Positions 33,420-34,692 of a stretch of 34,692 nucleotides of DNA are shown here, piece by piece; within the stretch, counting starts at the first letter, position 1, and every line of letters begins with the position of its first letter. The stretch is from positions 1 through 34,692 of the forward strand of contig JALSGX010000003.1 of the NCBI GenBank assembly GCA_026982535.1. The letters are read 5' to 3'. Under the pieces are notes generated by a model. The model was not told the DNA's origin. It ran no database searches and saw nothing but the letters and a program-made list of their open reading frames with translations. The DNA comes from Ghiorsea sp. Its GTDB lineage: Bacteria; Pseudomonadota; Zetaproteobacteria; Mariprofundales; Mariprofundaceae. The translations under genes and the position numbers were made by a program.

Positions 33420-33974
33420 TCAAGCCTCATTAAGCCACTTGATAGAACAGCCAATGGTTGGGTGCTGTGGCTGAGGTGCAGGCTGCCCCGCCACCAATGC
33501 TTCCGCCGCAGGTAAAAGCTCTTCACGCGTTACCTTACTTTCATCTTTCCAGTAATCATCAATACGCCCGTGATAATACAACTTACCCTCACTATCAAAC
33601 ATATAGATGTCTGGCGTACATTGCGCATCAAAAGCTTTGGCTACTTCTTGCGTCTCATCTGCAAGATATGGAAAATTAATATGCCATTCTTTTAACTTTT
33701 CCTGCATAGCCTCAATATTATCTTCTGGATAATCGGGGTGAATATTGGGGTTAATCGCAACTGTATTGATACCCATTGCCTTTAGCGTTTCCGCATGACG
33801 CACCAAGCGCGGCCAAACAGCAATGGCATACGGACAATGGTTACAGGTAAAGGCAACCAACAAACCTTTCTCACCCATTTGCTCGCGTAAAGAATGTGCA
33901 ACGCCTTTAGCGTCATTCAGTGTAAAATCAGGAAGTGTAAAGTCCCCTTTGTAAATTGATGCTACCAATGCCAT
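33420..33974 (-). CDS. Thioredoxin-fold (AhpC/TSA-type) protein
   Basis: Probable cytoplasmic thiol redox protein; exact substrate unknown. ATG 33974 follows GGAG by 7 nt; the frame extending to 34034 is not needed. The 184-residue product fits the peroxiredoxin/TlpA-like fold: DFTLPDFTLNDAKG at the N-terminus, LLVAFTCNHCPYAIAVWPRL with a CxxC pair at about residues 44-47, then a region like other AhpC/TSA proteins (INTVAINPN, YPEDNIEAMQEK, FPYLADETQEVAKAFDAQCTPDIYMFD) and the cis-Pro-like TPDIY turn. No signal peptide is visible. A general TCNHCPYA family of this kind is widespread as thioredoxin family protein. It is monocistronic and transcribed toward the cytochrome pseudogene. Confidence 0.85.
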   Translation of the reverse strand: MALVASIYKGDFTLPDFTLNDAKGVAHSLREQMGEKGLLVAFTCNHCPYAIAVWPRLVRHAETLKAMGINTVAINPNIHPDYPEDNIEAMQEKLKEWHINFPYLADETQEVAKAFDAQCTPDIYMFDSEGKLYYHGRIDDYWKDESKVTREELLPAAEALVAGQPAPQPQHPTIGCSIKWLNEA

Positions 33975-34121
33975 AAACTTTCTCCATACAATGATTAATT
34001 TAAGTCGCCAAATATGAGAGAAAGGTATAGGCAAATCAACCCTTTATCATTTGGCATCATATCTGCTTTATTAGCTTTATTATGATTCTTAACATACCAA
34101 TAAACTGAAAGAGAGTTCATC

Positions 34122-34692
34122 ATGCAAAATCATAAGGTAATCGCAGAGCTTCTGGATGACTTGGACACCCTTCGCCTTATTGTCCTCAGTAAAAGAGAGC
34201 GGGAAACAGAGCTTCGCAGCCTGTTGCGTCGCATGGTGTCTCACTTGGAAACCCTGCAGAACACACCATATATTGACCCAGACCTGTATCAGCAACTTGT
34301 AAGCATATTGTCATCATTGTTTGATGTTGAGCATGGATCTTTGCTCAAAGGACTACACCAAAATATAAAACAAAAAGAAACCCTTGCGATATTACGACAA
34401 CATGGTTTATCACGAAAAGCACTGATTGATACAGCACAACAGGCTTTGCCAAGCGCACTACATACATTGCATAGCTGTTTTGACTTGCTAGGAAAACCTT
34501 TGACCAATACTGAAAGCTTATCCCATGGCTTCCAGCAACTGGAAAAGCATTTACGCACCTATTTGCAGGGCAATAACATGGTTAGACGCGAATTTAACTT
34601 GCTAATTTCCGCTTTTCAGGCGTCTGTACACGCTATGGATAGCGCACTGGAAGATATAGGTGAAAGCTCACCTGAGCTTAAAGCTGCCCAAG
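34122..34692 (+). CDS. Helical protein of unknown function, 3'-truncated by the window edge
   Basis: An open frame from ATG 34122 runs off the window end (190 codons). GAGAG at 34111-34115 lies 6 nt upstream. I do not recognise the family. The visible part is rich in Leu, Glu, Gln and His and looks all-helical (MQNHKVIAELLDDLDTLRL, RETELRSLLRRMVSHLETL, HGFQQLEKHLRTYLQG), with no membrane segment or signal peptide. Similar helical N-terminal regions precede GGDEF domains in some diguanylate cyclases, so a cyclase is one possibility; the sequence past the edge would decide. It is divergent from the thioredoxin-fold gene. Confidence 0.7.
   Translation, partial: MQNHKVIAELLDDLDTLRLIVLSKRERETELRSLLRRMVSHLETLQNTPYIDPDLYQQLVSILSSLFDVEHGSLLKGLHQNIKQKETLAILRQHGLSRKALIDTAQQALPSALHTLHSCFDLLGKPLTNTESLSHGFQQLEKHLRTYLQGNNMVRREFNLLISAFQASVHAMDSALEDIGESSPELKAAQ

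Noticed and set aside
33243-33515. 90-codon + strand frame over the thioredoxin-fold gene end
   Set aside because: It is antisense to the cytochrome remnant and to the thioredoxin-fold gene, with no domain of its own.
1-34692. CRISPR array, tRNA, rRNA or mobile element
   Set aside because: No regularly spaced repeats, no rRNA-like segments, no tRNA cloverleaf with a TpsiC-like arm, and no transposase or integrase motif were seen; a weak tRNA could still be missed by eye.

Overview
The window looks like chromosomal DNA of a Gram-negative, flagellated or twitching proteobacterium with moderate G+C. A monoheme cytochrome fused to an outer-membrane barrel (Cyc2-like), together with ntrYX-trkAH, type IV pilus genes and an RNase E/RluC pair, fits a neutrophilic Fe(II)-oxidising Zetaproteobacterium such as Mariprofundus. 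That assignment is inference from gene content; no rRNA or other marker is present. No insertion sequence, prophage, tRNA, rRNA or CRISPR array was seen.

Layout. (1) 1-9071, + strand: the 3' part of cobT, then aroE, then a tightly coupled type IV pilus block pilB-pilC-pilS-pilR-pilD ending in coaE. Joints are 1-3 nt gaps or ATGA/GTGA overlaps, except a 22-nt gap before pilS. (2) 9072-10722: a repeat-like convergent spacer with a UUCG-loop terminator, the Cyc2-like cytochrome-porin on the - strand, and a divergent intergenic region with a perfect 17-bp palindrome. (3) 10723-14559: purL, + strand. (4) 14560-14897: a convergent spacer with a nested stem-loop element. (5) 14898-29734, - strand: a long run read from right to left as RNase E/G, rluD, pgeF, a DUF4390-type protein, ntrY, ntrX, trkA, trkH, then a CHASE2-Ser/Thr kinase, a PP2C phosphatase and a double-FHA protein. 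(6) 29735-34692: rluC divergent from the RNase (the E. coli rne/rluC arrangement), a membrane-anchored RRM protein, a soluble chemoreceptor with a zinc-binding CZB domain, a decayed cytochrome c gene, a thioredoxin-fold protein, and the start of an unrecognised helical protein cut by the window edge.

How the genes work together. PilB, PilC and PilD are the assembly ATPase, platform protein and prepilin peptidase of a type IV pilus, and PilS/PilR is the two-component system that normally drives pilin transcription with sigma-54; no pilin gene lies here. NtrY/NtrX is a second two-component system next to the TrkA/TrkH potassium importer. Its NtrX has an intact receiver and HTH but has lost the key residues for ATP hydrolysis and sigma-54 contact. 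The kinase/phosphatase/FHA genes form a phospho-threonine signalling cassette.

The observations most worth following are the Cyc2-like gene with its palindromic leader, the degenerate NtrX, the hidden cytochrome c pseudogene at 33084-33316, the membrane-anchored RRM protein, and the kinase-phosphatase-FHA cassette with one canonical and one degenerate FHA domain. I did not find a clearly new multi-gene system.
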